Shown here: positions 1-7,411 of the stretch, piece by piece
Numbering within the stretch: the first letter of the stretch is position 1
Layout: each line of letters starts with the position of its first letter
NCBI GenBank assembly: GCA_015655535.1
Contig: JAATEW010000274.1
Span: 1 to 29,256, forward strand
Direction: 5' to 3'
Length of the DNA stretch: 29,256 nucleotides
Source: Hyphomicrobiales bacterium
GTDB taxonomy: Bacteria; Pseudomonadota; Alphaproteobacteria; Rhizobiales; Beijerinckiaceae
Notes under the pieces: generated by a model
Databases searched by the model: none
Told to the model about the DNA's origin: nothing
What the model saw: the letters and a program-made list of their open reading frames with translations, nothing else
Made by a program: the position numbers and the translations under genes

Positions 1-962
1 AACCAGTCGCGGCAGGTGATGCGGTTGCCGGTCCAATTGTGGAAATATTCATGCGCGATCACGGCTTCGATCTGCGCATAATCCGTGTCGGTCGCGGTCT
101 CGGGCAGGGCGAGCACATATTTGTCGTTGAAGACGTTAAGGCCCTTGTTCTCCATCGCGCCCATGTTGAAATCGGAGACGGCGACGATATTGAAGATGTC
201 GAGATCATATTCGCGGCCGAAGGCCGTCTCGTCCCAGGCCATGGAGCGCTTCAAGGCGTCCATCGCATAGGCTGCGCTCTTCTCCTTGCCGTGTTCGACA
301 TAAATGCCGAGCGCCACCTTGCGGCCGGACATGGTCGTGAACGTGTCGTGGATCGAGCCCAAATCGCCGCCGACGAGCGCGAAGAGATAGGACGGCTTGG
401 GGAAAGGGTCGTGCCAGACGGCGAAGTGCTTGGTTGTCCCTTCGATCTTGCCGTCCTCGATCCTATTGCCATTGCTGAGCAGAACCGGCGCTTCGCTCAT
501 ATCCGCTTCGATGCGAGTCGTATAGACGCTGAGCACGTCCGGCCGGTCGAGAAAATAGGTGATGCGGCGGAATCCCTCCGCCTCGCATTGCGTGCAATAA
601 GCGGAGCCGGAGCGGTAAAGTCCCATCAGCCGCGTATTGGCGGAGGGATTGATCTCCGTCTCGATCTCGAGAAGGAAAGGCTGTTGCGGCGGCGCAGCGA
701 GGGTGAGCTGATCCGGCGTCACGAAAAGGGCGCCGGGCGCAACCTCCCGCCCGTCGAGGAGGATTGTCTTGGCCGTGAGCCCGTCACCATCGAGCACGAG
801 CGGCGCGCCGGGGCGCCCCAGGGGATTGGGCCGCATGGCGAGACGGGCAAGCACCCGCGTCGCGGTATCGTGAAGTTGAACGTCGAGGGCGACCGTGTCG
901 ATCAGATAATCCGCCGGGCGGTAATCGGAGAGACGCACGGGTTGAGCAACATCGGTACGCAT
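1..962 (-). CDS. pepN: Aminopeptidase N (M1 family zinc metallopeptidase), N-terminal part, cut by left edge
   Basis: Cytosolic zinc aminopeptidase that removes N-terminal residues from peptides. The first 320 residues are in the window, starting at the ATG at 962 (MRTDVAQPVRLSDY). The N-terminal beta domain is followed by the GAMEN substrate-binding motif at about residues 268-272 and the zinc motif HEYFHNW at 304-310, with H304, E305 and H308. The reading frame is open to the left edge, so the third zinc ligand and the C-terminal domains lie outside. An ATG at 1029 is in another frame and was not used. The gene is divergent from the MxaD-like pair, with a 188-bp gap. The family call is certain from GAMEN plus HEXXH in the PepN (E. 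coli-type) context. Confidence 0.96.
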   Translation of the reverse strand, partial: MRTDVAQPVRLSDYRPADYLIDTVALDVQLHDTATRVLARLAMRPNPLGRPGAPLVLDGDGLTAKTILLDGREVAPGALFVTPDQLTLAAPPQQPFLLEIETEINPSANTRLMGLYRSGSAYCTQCEAEGFRRITYFLDRPDVLSVYTTRIEADMSEAPVLLSNGNRIEDGKIEGTTKHFAVWHDPFPKPSYLFALVGGDLGSIHDTFTTMSGRKVALGIYVEHGKEKSAAYAMDALKRSMAWDETAFGREYDLDIFNIVAVSDFNMGAMENKGLNVFNDKYVLALPETATDTDYAQIEAVIAHEYFHNWTGNRITCRDW

Positions 963-1104
963 CAAGACCTCGATTGGGAGTTTGGCGGCGTTTTGGCCGG
1001 GAGAGGGAGCTCTGGCGGGAACCAGGCATATTGCCGGGTAATCTAATGCGTCTTCCGGCCACTATGAAGACCCCGAAGGGGAAGACTTTGCCTTGCGAAG
1101 TCCA

Positions 1105-1122
1105 GCATCTTTAAGTAGATGC
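1105..1122. promoter_or_regulatory. Perfect 6-bp hairpin/inverted repeat upstream of the MxaD-like pair
   Basis: GCATCT-TTAAGT-AGATGC forms a perfect inverted repeat ending 28 bases before the ATG at 1151, in the divergent gap shared with pepN. It could be an operator or a leader hairpin. No regulator is known from the sequence. Confidence 0.35.
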
Positions 1123-1150
1123 GAGGCATTACGGGCGGAGAGGGAAGATC

Positions 1151-1693
1151 ATGAGGGGATTGAAGGTTCTGAGCGGTTGCGCGGTCGCGCTGGCTCTCCT
1201 GGCGCCGTTGGCCGTCAAAGCGCACGGCCCCAGCCGGCAAAAAGTGTCGGAAACGGTCGAAATCAACGCACCGGCGGCGAAAGTCTGGGCCCGGATCGGC
1301 AATTTCCAGGATATTGGCTGGCTGCCGGGCGTCGAAAAGACAGAAGGCACGGGTGGCAACGCCGACAAGGCGACGCGGAAAATCACGCTCAAGGGCGGCG
1401 CGACCATAGACGAAGAGCTTTACGCTTATAGCGCTGAGAAAATGAGCTATTCCTACCGTATTACCCAAGTCGACGTGAAGGTTCTGCCGGTCAATAATTA
1501 TTCCTCGACCATCACGGTCACGCCGGCTGGCGATAATAAAAGCACGATCGAGTGGCGCGGCGCCTTCTATCGCGGCTTCATGAACAATGATCCGCCGCCG
1601 GAACTCTCGGACGAAGCCGCTGTGAAGGCCGTCTCGGGCATCTATCGCGCCGGGCTCGACAGCCTTAAAAAAGAACTCGAAGCCACGCAATAA
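1151..1693 (+). CDS. MxaD-like secreted SRPBCC protein, copy 1
   Basis: A 180-residue protein with a clear Sec signal peptide: MRGLK, then a hydrophobic stretch ending LAVKA, with likely cleavage before HGPSRQK. The mature part is a single SRPBCC (START-like) lipid/ligand-cavity fold starting 'VSETVEINAPAAKVWARIGNF'-like and ending with a long amphipathic C-terminal helix. Length, the mature HGP...QKV start and the periplasmic location match MxaD, a small periplasmic protein of methylotrophs reported to aid electron transfer from methanol dehydrogenase to its cytochrome c. The start is supported by the purine-rich GGAGAGGGAAG just upstream. The next gene (1740-2300) is a paralogue and a YVTN propeller follows, so the three probably form one transcript. 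No methanol dehydrogenase gene is in the window, so the methanol link is by family only. Confidence 0.82.
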   Translation: MRGLKVLSGCAVALALLAPLAVKAHGPSRQKVSETVEINAPAAKVWARIGNFQDIGWLPGVEKTEGTGGNADKATRKITLKGGATIDEELYAYSAEKMSYSYRITQVDVKVLPVNNYSSTITVTPAGDNKSTIEWRGAFYRGFMNNDPPPELSDEAAVKAVSGIYRAGLDSLKKELEATQ

Positions 1694-1739
1694 GAGTGGC
1701 TTCGGGCAATTCGCCGTAGCATCTTGGCAGAAGGTCAAA

Positions 1740-2300
1740 ATGACGGGTTTCATCGGCAATATGTCGCGGTTCGGATTCATCGCCATGATGATCGCTGCGC
1801 CGCTCGCCGTTTTCGCGCATGGATCGTCGCGGCAGAAGGTCACGGAATCGGTCGAGATCAATGCCTCGGCCGAGACGGTGTGGAAAGTGGTCGGCGATTT
1901 TCACGACATGAGCTGGCTGCCGGAAGTGATCACGACCGAAGGCGGCGCAAAGCCTGAATTCGCGCATCGCAAGCTCGTCTTGCAGGGCGGGGCTTCGATC
2001 AGCGAGAGCCTTACCAAATATGATGCTGACAATATGAGCTATTCCTATCGCATCGACGATGTCGATGTGAAAGTTCTGCCGGTCACGAATTATTCGTCGA
2101 CGATCACAGTCGCACCCATCGAAGGCAATAAAAGCAAGGTCGAATGGCGCGGTGCTTTCTATCGCGGCGATCCGAACGACAATCCGCCGCCCGAATTGAA
2201 CGACGAGACCTCCATCGCCGCCGTGCAGGGGCTATATCGCAAGGGTCTCGACAATCTGAAGCAGAAGGTCGAGACGCCAACGGCCGAGGCCACACATTGA
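1740..2300 (+). CDS. MxaD-like secreted SRPBCC protein, copy 2
   Basis: A 186-residue paralogue of the preceding gene. By eye it shares long identical stretches, for example WLP, NMSYSYRI/KMSYSYRI, DVKVLPV, NYSSTITV, WRGAFYRG and NPPPEL. It has a signal peptide ending APLAVFA before HGSSRQKV. The two genes are 46 bases apart and are most simply explained by tandem duplication followed by divergence. An internal start at the second Met (MSRFGFIAMM, 1761) is also possible; the first ATG gives a somewhat long n-region. Its TGA stop overlaps the TTG start of the YVTN gene (TTGA), which suggests translational coupling. The role is probably periplasmic, in partnership with the propeller; the substrate is not visible in the sequence. 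Confidence 0.82.
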   Translation: MTGFIGNMSRFGFIAMMIAAPLAVFAHGSSRQKVTESVEINASAETVWKVVGDFHDMSWLPEVITTEGGAKPEFAHRKLVLQGGASISESLTKYDADNMSYSYRIDDVDVKVLPVTNYSSTITVAPIEGNKSKVEWRGAFYRGDPNDNPPPELNDETSIAAVQGLYRKGLDNLKQKVETPTAEATH

Positions 2301-3244
2301 AGCTCGTCGCGGCGATCATTTGCGCCGCGGCGCTCGGCGCCATCGCCCCGGGCTTGGCAGACGAAGCTTTCACACCCGATCAAAATGGCGACGATGTCAG
2401 CGTCCTCGACCTTCAGACGCGAAAGCTTGTCGCCACCATTCCCGTCGGCGGCAAGCCCGCCGGCATTGCGATGTCGCCCGATGCCGCCTTCGCCTATGTC
2501 ACGAGCACGGAAGGCAAATATCTCTCCGTGATCGACACGGCGGAGCGCAAGATCGTCCGTAAGATTATGATCCCGGATACGCCGCTTGGCGTCGCGGCCG
2601 ATCCCGCCGGCACCTTCGTCTATGTCGCCGGCTTCTACGACAACCATCTCTATGAGATCGATCCGCGGGAAGGCCGCATCGTCGCGACTCTGGACGTCGG
2701 TCATGCGCCTTCGGGCATTGCCTTGACGCCCGACGACAAGCTCATTGTGACGGCGGATCGCGAGGATAATCAGCTTTCGATCATCGATGCTGCGAGCTTC
2801 ACGCGGCAAAGGATAGTGAAGGTCGGCGAGCATCCGTTCGGCGTGACGATCGATGCGCCAAGGCACCGCGTCTATGCGGCCGATGTCGAAAGCGATGATA
2901 TGTCGGTCGTCGATTACGAAAATGGCGAGCTTGTCGGCACGGTGAAAGTCGGCAAAAGGCCTTATGCGATCGCCTTGGCGCAGGATCTGGCCTTCGTCAC
3001 CAATCAATATGCAGGCACGGTCTCGGTTATCGATCTCAAGACATTGCTTCCGATCAAGACCATTCCGGTCGGCGACTATCCGGAAGGGATCGAAGCCAGC
3101 GCGGACGGCAAAACAATCTATGTCGCCAATTGGTTTTCGAATGAGGTCTTCGCCATCGACGTCGCGAGCCTCACGGTGACGGCGAAAATGCCGGTCGGCG
3201 ACGGCCCGCGCGCGTTCGGGACATTCCTGCGCCAAACAAAATGA
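2297..3244 (+). CDS. Secreted YVTN-family seven-bladed beta-propeller protein
   Basis: A 315-residue protein from the TTG start at 2297. The same frame is open upstream to 2144, but that stretch is out-of-frame translation of the preceding gene. A signal peptide begins exactly at this TTG (KLVAAIICAAALGAIAPGLA, cleavage before DEAF). The rest is a run of about 40-residue repeats with phrases such as TIPVGGKPAGIAMSPD, FAYVTSTEGKYLSVID, LDVGHAPSGIALTPD, VKVGKRPYAIAL and TIPVGDYPEGIEASADG. These are typical of YVTN propellers found beside PQQ-dependent alcohol oxidation genes and c-type cytochromes. No heme motif (CXXCH) or catalytic residues are seen, so a binding or scaffold role in the periplasm is likely. 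The stop lies one base from the end of mqsA on the other strand. Confidence 0.85.
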   Translation: MKLVAAIICAAALGAIAPGLADEAFTPDQNGDDVSVLDLQTRKLVATIPVGGKPAGIAMSPDAAFAYVTSTEGKYLSVIDTAERKIVRKIMIPDTPLGVAADPAGTFVYVAGFYDNHLYEIDPREGRIVATLDVGHAPSGIALTPDDKLIVTADREDNQLSIIDAASFTRQRIVKVGEHPFGVTIDAPRHRVYAADVESDDMSVVDYENGELVGTVKVGKRPYAIALAQDLAFVTNQYAGTVSVIDLKTLLPIKTIPVGDYPEGIEASADGKTIYVANWFSNEVFAIDVASLTVTAKMPVGDGPRAFGTFLRQTK

Positions 3245-3245
3245 G

Positions 3246-3680
3246 TCATCCTAGCGAAGGCTCGGATGCAGCATCGTGCTGGCGCTCATGAAGAACCGTA
3301 AGACCGGACGGATCGCGATCGAGCAGAGCAAGCGCGCTGCTGATCGCGCGGCTTGGCAATAGATCGCCGGCTTCGTATTTTTGGAAAGCGCGCGGGCCGC
3401 CGCCGATCAATTCGCCCGCCTGTTCCTGCGTCAGACCAAGCTTTGTGCGTATGCGCTTGATGTCCTCTGGCAGGTGCAAACCCTCTTTCTCGGCTTTGAG
3501 CCGATTGAGGGCACGATCGGAGGTCTTCATGTCCTCGCCCGTGTGAATGCTCTCGTCGGACGCATCGCAATACCAACCCGGCATATCGAACACCATCTGC
3601 GCGCCCTTATATTCAATGGTCATGGGGCGCGACCCACGTTGCATTGGTGCCCCCGTTTTTGGACAGACCGGATCAGTCAT
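3246..3680 (-). CDS. mqsA: MqsA-family antitoxin with C-terminal Xre-type HTH
   Basis: A 144-residue antitoxin and autorepressor. The N-terminal part (about 1-65) resembles the MqsA toxin-binding domain. The C-terminal part has the helix-turn-helix LGLTQEQAGELIGGG-PRAFQKYEAG (about 81-105), matching the GGG-NAFSRYE region of E. coli MqsA. E. coli MqsA binds structural zinc through four cysteines in two CXXC pairs. Here only C6 and C38 are present and the partners are non-Cys residues, so the zinc site is reduced or absent. The start overlaps the end of mqsR by 8 bases, giving the toxin-first order typical of mqsRA. It probably represses the operon by binding the palindrome at 4002-4024. Confidence 0.9.
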   Translation of the reverse strand: MTDPVCPKTGAPMQRGSRPMTIEYKGAQMVFDMPGWYCDASDESIHTGEDMKTSDRALNRLKAEKEGLHLPEDIKRIRTKLGLTQEQAGELIGGGPRAFQKYEAGDLLPSRAISSALALLDRDPSGLTVLHERQHDAASEPSLG

Positions 3681-3987
3681 CGTCTTTCTCCTTGAACGAC
3701 AGCAACAAAAATTCGGTTACGATATCAGCCGTGAACTTGACGTAGAGCGTCCCCGCTTCCGAAGGCACATGATATACGTCCTGCCAAATTCGATGGTCTG
3801 CGTAAGACGTCATCGATTTGTAGAAATGCGAACGCCGCATCGTCTGGATCGTCGCCACAATCTCGGCGCGCCCAAATCCGAGTGCGGCGGCGCTTCGCAC
3901 TGCTGTGCCGGTGACGTTAAGCCTATCCACATCGGCGAAAGCCGACTTAAGCGCTGTTAGATCGTAAGTCGGCTTTCGTTTTTCCAT
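3673..3987 (-). CDS. mqsR: MqsR-family toxin (RNA interferase)
   Basis: A 104-residue member of the MqsR mRNA interferase family, which in E. coli cleaves at GC-rich triplets. Diagnostic matches are the N-terminal MEKRKP (E. coli MEKRTP), the block SHFYKSMTSYADHRIWQDVY and the C-terminal LLSFKEK. The residues equivalent to the E. coli catalytic or binding set (Lys in FYKSM, Gln in WQDVY, Tyr in TLYVK and Lys in SFKEK) are all present, so the toxin looks intact. I chose the ATG at 3987 because it aligns with the family start; an in-frame TTG at 3993 would add two residues. No good Shine-Dalgarno precedes it and the likely -10 box is only about 15-20 bases upstream, so the leader must be very short. 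Confidence 0.92.
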   Translation of the reverse strand: MEKRKPTYDLTALKSAFADVDRLNVTGTAVRSAAALGFGRAEIVATIQTMRRSHFYKSMTSYADHRIWQDVYHVPSEAGTLYVKFTADIVTEFLLLSFKEKDDD

Positions 3988-4001
3988 TGCCAAGCATAAT
4001 A

Positions 4002-4024
4002 TAATACACCATTATGGTGTATTA
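4002..4024. promoter_or_regulatory. mqsRA operator palindrome
   Basis: TAATACACC-ATTAT-GGTGTATTA is a perfect 9-bp inverted repeat with a 5-base spacer, 15 bases upstream of mqsR. On the minus strand it sits between a possible -35 (CTGGCA) and -10 (TATTAT) 18 bases apart, the classical position for an autorepressor. The repeat also contains the stop codon (4022-4024) of the upstream transporter gene. MqsA binding is inferred from position and symmetry. Confidence 0.8.
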
Positions 4025-5284
4025 TGCCAGCCGGTTCCGGACCCAGGCAGCCACGAGGCCATTGAAGATCCCGAAACCCATCAGCAGGACAGGCTCTTCG
4101 AGGCCGATCCAATGGCTTTGCAACAAAGCGGTCGCGGCGGTCGCCAGAACCATGAAGACGGAGTTCAATATATTGACACCGCCGACCACGCGGGCGCGCT
4201 GGTCGGCAGGCGCGCGATATTGGACGCCCGCGAAAAGCGGCACGACGAAAAACCCGCCGGCACAGGCAAGGCCGATGACGTCTCCGGCGATATGAAGGCC
4301 GAGTCCGCTCGATAAAAATTGAAGCAGTCCGATCTCGCCCGTGGCGTGCGACAGATGCGCGGTCGTCCAGCCGAGATCGAGCAGGAACAGGCCCATGCCC
4401 AGTGCGGCGTAAGGCACGGGCACGAGAAAAATCCGGCCTTTGGCGATGGTGGCCGCGCCCAATGATCCGATTGCGATCCCGATGGCAAAGAAGGCGCTGA
4501 TCGCGGTTTCGACTTCGATGCCCGCGCCGATCCGGTTGCGCACGACGACGGGAATAAGCGACAGAGCGACGGCGCCGGTCATCCAGAAACAGGAGATCGC
4601 AAGCGCGCCATCCCAAAGCTGCTTGTCTTGTTTCAAGCCGCGCAAGAGCGTGACGGTGGAGGCAAAGACATTGGGATTTACGCGCAGGTCCTTGGCATGT
4701 GGCCGGGCCTCCGGAATGAAGAGGCTTGTCGCTGCGCAGGCGGCGGCGATGACCATCAATTGCACGATGAGATATTCCGGCGCCGGTGCCAGATGCGCCG
4801 CAAGGCCGCCGGTGATCAGGCCGAAGAGGATCGCCAGAAAGGTCGCGGCTTCGACCAGAGCATTGCCGCCGGTCAATTCTCGCATCGCGAGATGGTCTGG
4901 CAAAATTCCATATTTGACCGGCCCGAACAAAGCCGAGATCGCGCCGAGGCCGAACAAAGACACAAAGAGGACCGGCAGAGACTGAAACCAGATGCCGGCG
5001 GCCGCGATCATCTGAACGAAGATCTCGGTAAATTTCAAAATCCTGGCGACCTTGGCCTTGTCGTTCGCATCGGCCCATTCGCCGCCGAGGCCGGACAAGA
5101 CGATCGAGGGCAGCATGAAAATCCCGATCGCCAGGGTCAGCAGCGAGCCGGCACGGTCCGGCGCCAGCCGGAACAGAATCAGCATGGCGATCAGGTTGCG
5201 GACGAAATTATCGTTGAAGGCAGAAAGAAACTGGCACCAGAACAGGGGCGCGAAACGGCGTGAGCGCAGAAGGTCGAAAAACAT
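4022..5284 (-). CDS. LplT-type MFS transporter (lysophospholipid transporter family)
   Basis: A 420-residue polytopic membrane protein with about 12 hydrophobic segments. The N-terminal signature CQFLSAFNDNFVRNLIAMLI and the loop LFGPVKYGILPDHL are hallmarks of LplT, the inner-membrane flippase that brings lysophospholipids (2-acyl-glycerophosphoethanolamine) back to the cytosol for reacylation. In many bacteria LplT is encoded with, or fused to, the acyltransferase/acyl-ACP synthetase Aas. Here it stands alone, with an mqsRA pair downstream and a cation transporter upstream on the same strand, so the acyltransferase must be encoded elsewhere. The ATG at 5284 gives the conserved short N-terminus (MFFDLLRSRRFAPLFW). 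Substrate is inferred from family. Confidence 0.85.
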   Translation of the reverse strand: MFFDLLRSRRFAPLFWCQFLSAFNDNFVRNLIAMLILFRLAPDRAGSLLTLAIGIFMLPSIVLSGLGGEWADANDKAKVARILKFTEIFVQMIAAAGIWFQSLPVLFVSLFGLGAISALFGPVKYGILPDHLAMRELTGGNALVEAATFLAILFGLITGGLAAHLAPAPEYLIVQLMVIAAACAATSLFIPEARPHAKDLRVNPNVFASTVTLLRGLKQDKQLWDGALAISCFWMTGAVALSLIPVVVRNRIGAGIEVETAISAFFAIGIAIGSLGAATIAKGRIFLVPVPYAALGMGLFLLDLGWTTAHLSHATGEIGLLQFLSSGLGLHIAGDVIGLACAGGFFVVPLFAGVQYRAPADQRARVVGGVNILNSVFMVLATAATALLQSHWIGLEEPVLLMGFGIFNGLVAAWVRNRLA

Positions 5285-5357
5285 GCCGCCGTGCTTAGAT
5301 CGTTATGATTTCAGATCGATTGCAAAACGCGATCAGGCCGCGTTTTCGAGATCAGGC

Positions 5358-6737
5358 TCAGGCCTCAGTGGGTTCGGCATGGCCGACGATCCGCACGATG
5401 GCCGGGAAGTCGGCCTGCGCCATATGATCGAGATCGTCGACATGATCGTGCACCTCTTCGACGCTAAGGCTTGGATCGACGTGGCAATGATAATTGACGA
5501 CAAGCCCCGCGGGTGTCTTGCGCACCCGGACATTATGGACATCGGAAATAATGCCGGTCTCAGTGGCGCGTCTGCTGAGCGCCGCGGCGATCTCGGTGCG
5601 GATTTCGTCCGGCGCATTATGGCCCTCGAGCTCGCGCGGTTCGAGCGGTTCCATATGGGACTCGACCTCTATATCGGCGCCCAATTCGCTGCGGACATCC
5701 GTTTCGAGCCCCGACACGATCTCATGGGCGTGGCCATGTGCCATGCCGCCGTCGATCTCGGCGTCGAAACCGACGGAAATCCGGCCGTCGATTTCCTGCA
5801 CGATGACATGGTGAATGGGCACATGACGCTTGGCCGCGATGAGGAGAACGCGCTCCAGCACGGTCTCATTGTCGAGCGCCACCGGGCGCGCTGCGATCGT
5901 GATCGAGGCTTCCGGATAATGCGTGCCGATCGCCGCTTTGACATCTTCCTTGATCATGGCGACGCGTTCCAGCGGCAGCGTCCTTGGAACGGCGATGCCG
6001 ACTTCGCCCAGGACTTCAGCGCCGGCTGGCCGCAGGCGTAGGAAGTCGATTGCGATCACGCCCGGGACGGCGTTCGTAATCGCCCTGATCTTTTCGGTGA
6101 GGCCGGGCGGCGCGGCATCGGTCAGGCTGTTGATCGTGCGTCGGCCGAGCGCAAAGCCCGCGATGGCGATGAAGCCCGCGACGCCGAGCGCCGCGAGCGC
6201 ATCGCCTTCCGGATGACCGAAATGAACCGCGATGAGGCCGGCAAGAGCGCAGGTCGCCGCGACAATATCGCTTGCGAAATTGAGCGCGTCGGCGGCCAGC
6301 GCCTCGCTTTTCGTCGCATTGGCGATCTTGTTCAGCGAATACCAGCGTAGGCTATCGACGATAATCGAGACGATCAGAACCCCGAAGGAAAGCGCGCTCG
6401 GCACGACGTCGGTGTCATGTGTGGTAAGACGGTTGATCGCCTCGGCGACGATATAGACTGCCAGGCCGAACAAAAAGCCGGTCTCGATCAAGGCGGCGAG
6501 CGCCTCGACCTTGGCATGTCCATATTGATGGTCCTCATCCGCCGGCTTGTTGGCGATTTTGATCGCAATGAAGCTGAAAAGCGTGATGGCGATGTCGCCG
6601 ATATTATTCGCGGCTTCCGACAGAAGCGCCAATGAGCCGGACAGGAGTCCGGCCGCGAGCTTGCCCGCAGCGAGAAGCACCTTCACGCCGATCGAGACGA
6701 GCGCCGCTCTTTCCTTGATCTGACTATTGTCTTGCAA
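5358..6737 (-). CDS. Cation diffusion facilitator (CDF) metal exporter with a long multi-module C-terminus
   Basis: A 459-residue inner-membrane cation/proton antiporter; typical CDF proteins are about 300 residues. Six transmembrane segments fill residues 12-205. The metal-site motifs are N44-xxx-D48 in TM2 and N153-xxx-D157 in TM5, where zinc exporters usually have D/H-xxx-D and H-xxx-D. Metal specificity is therefore uncertain. After TM6, about 250 cytoplasmic residues appear to hold three consecutive ferredoxin-like CDF C-terminal modules (about 210-285, 288-370 and 375-455), with several His-rich bits (HGHAHE, YHCHVD, VHDHVDDLDHM). The start is a TTG at 6737 (revealing MQDNSQIKERAALVSIG); no ATG is available nearby. 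It is divergent from the glyoxalase gene. Confidence 0.88.
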   Translation of the reverse strand: MQDNSQIKERAALVSIGVKVLLAAGKLAAGLLSGSLALLSEAANNIGDIAITLFSFIAIKIANKPADEDHQYGHAKVEALAALIETGFLFGLAVYIVAEAINRLTTHDTDVVPSALSFGVLIVSIIVDSLRWYSLNKIANATKSEALAADALNFASDIVAATCALAGLIAVHFGHPEGDALAALGVAGFIAIAGFALGRRTINSLTDAAPPGLTEKIRAITNAVPGVIAIDFLRLRPAGAEVLGEVGIAVPRTLPLERVAMIKEDVKAAIGTHYPEASITIAARPVALDNETVLERVLLIAAKRHVPIHHVIVQEIDGRISVGFDAEIDGGMAHGHAHEIVSGLETDVRSELGADIEVESHMEPLEPRELEGHNAPDEIRTEIAAALSRRATETGIISDVHNVRVRKTPAGLVVNYHCHVDPSLSVEEVHDHVDDLDHMAQADFPAIVRIVGHAEPTEA

Positions 6738-6945
6738 AAGCTAATTTCCGTTTACCGAAGCCCGAGGCATCAACGTATCGCACCTAAAGATTTATTGATG
6801 CCGGTTCCGGCCGTATGCAAAATGGTGGGGAGGGGCGGCAAATGCGGAAGGCCTCCTATATATAGCGTCGGGATTGCCGCGACAAACGCGCCTGCGTGGT
6901 GCCGGCCGCCATGGTCTAGGATGCTTCGGTGAGGGGAGAGCGACG

Positions 6946-7385
6946 TTGGAATATTTGCATACCATGGTCCGCGTGACGGATCTTTCGAAATCCCTGGATT
7001 TCTACTGCGACAAGCTCGGGCTCGTGGAGGTCCGGCGGATGGAGAATGAAAAGGGCCGCTTCACCTGGTCTATCTGGCGGCGCCAGATGATGCCGAACAT
7101 GCCAAGAAAGACCAGACGCCCATGGTGGAACTCACCTATAATTGGGATACCGAACCCTATACGGGCGGCCGCAATTTCGGGCATCTCGCCTATGGTGTCG
7201 ATGACATCTATGCGACATGTGACCGGCTTATGAAGGCGGGCGTGACGATCAACAGGCCGCCGCGCGACGGTTATATGGCTTTCATCCGCTCGCCGGATGA
7301 TATTTCGATCGAGCTTTTGCAGAAAGGCCCGGCAAAGCCGCCGCAAGAACCTTGGGCTTCGATGCAGAATACAGGTGTCTGGTAA
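6946..7385 (+). pseudogene. gloA: Glyoxalase I (lactoylglutathione lyase), broken by a -1 frameshift
   Basis: The intact protein would be 146 residues of the vicinal-oxygen-chelate fold, isomerising the methylglyoxal-glutathione hemithioacetal to lactoylglutathione. Frame 1 reads LEYLHTMVRVTDLSKSLDFYCDKLGLVEVRRMENEKGRFT; frame 2 then gives VYLAAPDDAEHAKKDQTP and VELTYNWDTEPYTGGRNFGHLAYGV through to ASMQNTGVW. The switch lies at about 7062-7066, where ACCTGG would have to be ACCCTGG; one C is missing. All four expected metal ligands are still encoded across the two frames (H in LHTM, E in VELTY, H in FGHLAY, E in SIELLQ). The start is a TTG at 6946 behind a strong GAGGGGAGAG. Either a true recent pseudogene or a base-calling error in a short C run. 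Confidence 0.88.
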
Positions 7386-7411
7386 CGGCCGGTTAGATTG
7401 GGACGTTCATC

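Noticed and set aside
1043..1861. A 272-codon minus-strand frame across the two MxaD-like genes
   Set aside because: Shadow of the two SRPBCC genes, with no ribosome site and no domain.
2144..2296. Upstream extension of the YVTN gene
   Set aside because: It lies inside the preceding gene in another frame; the signal peptide begins at the TTG at 2297.
2159..3235. A 358-codon open frame on the minus strand opposite the YVTN gene
   Set aside because: Its composition mirrors the propeller repeats read backwards; the plus-strand protein has a signal peptide and YVTN repeats.
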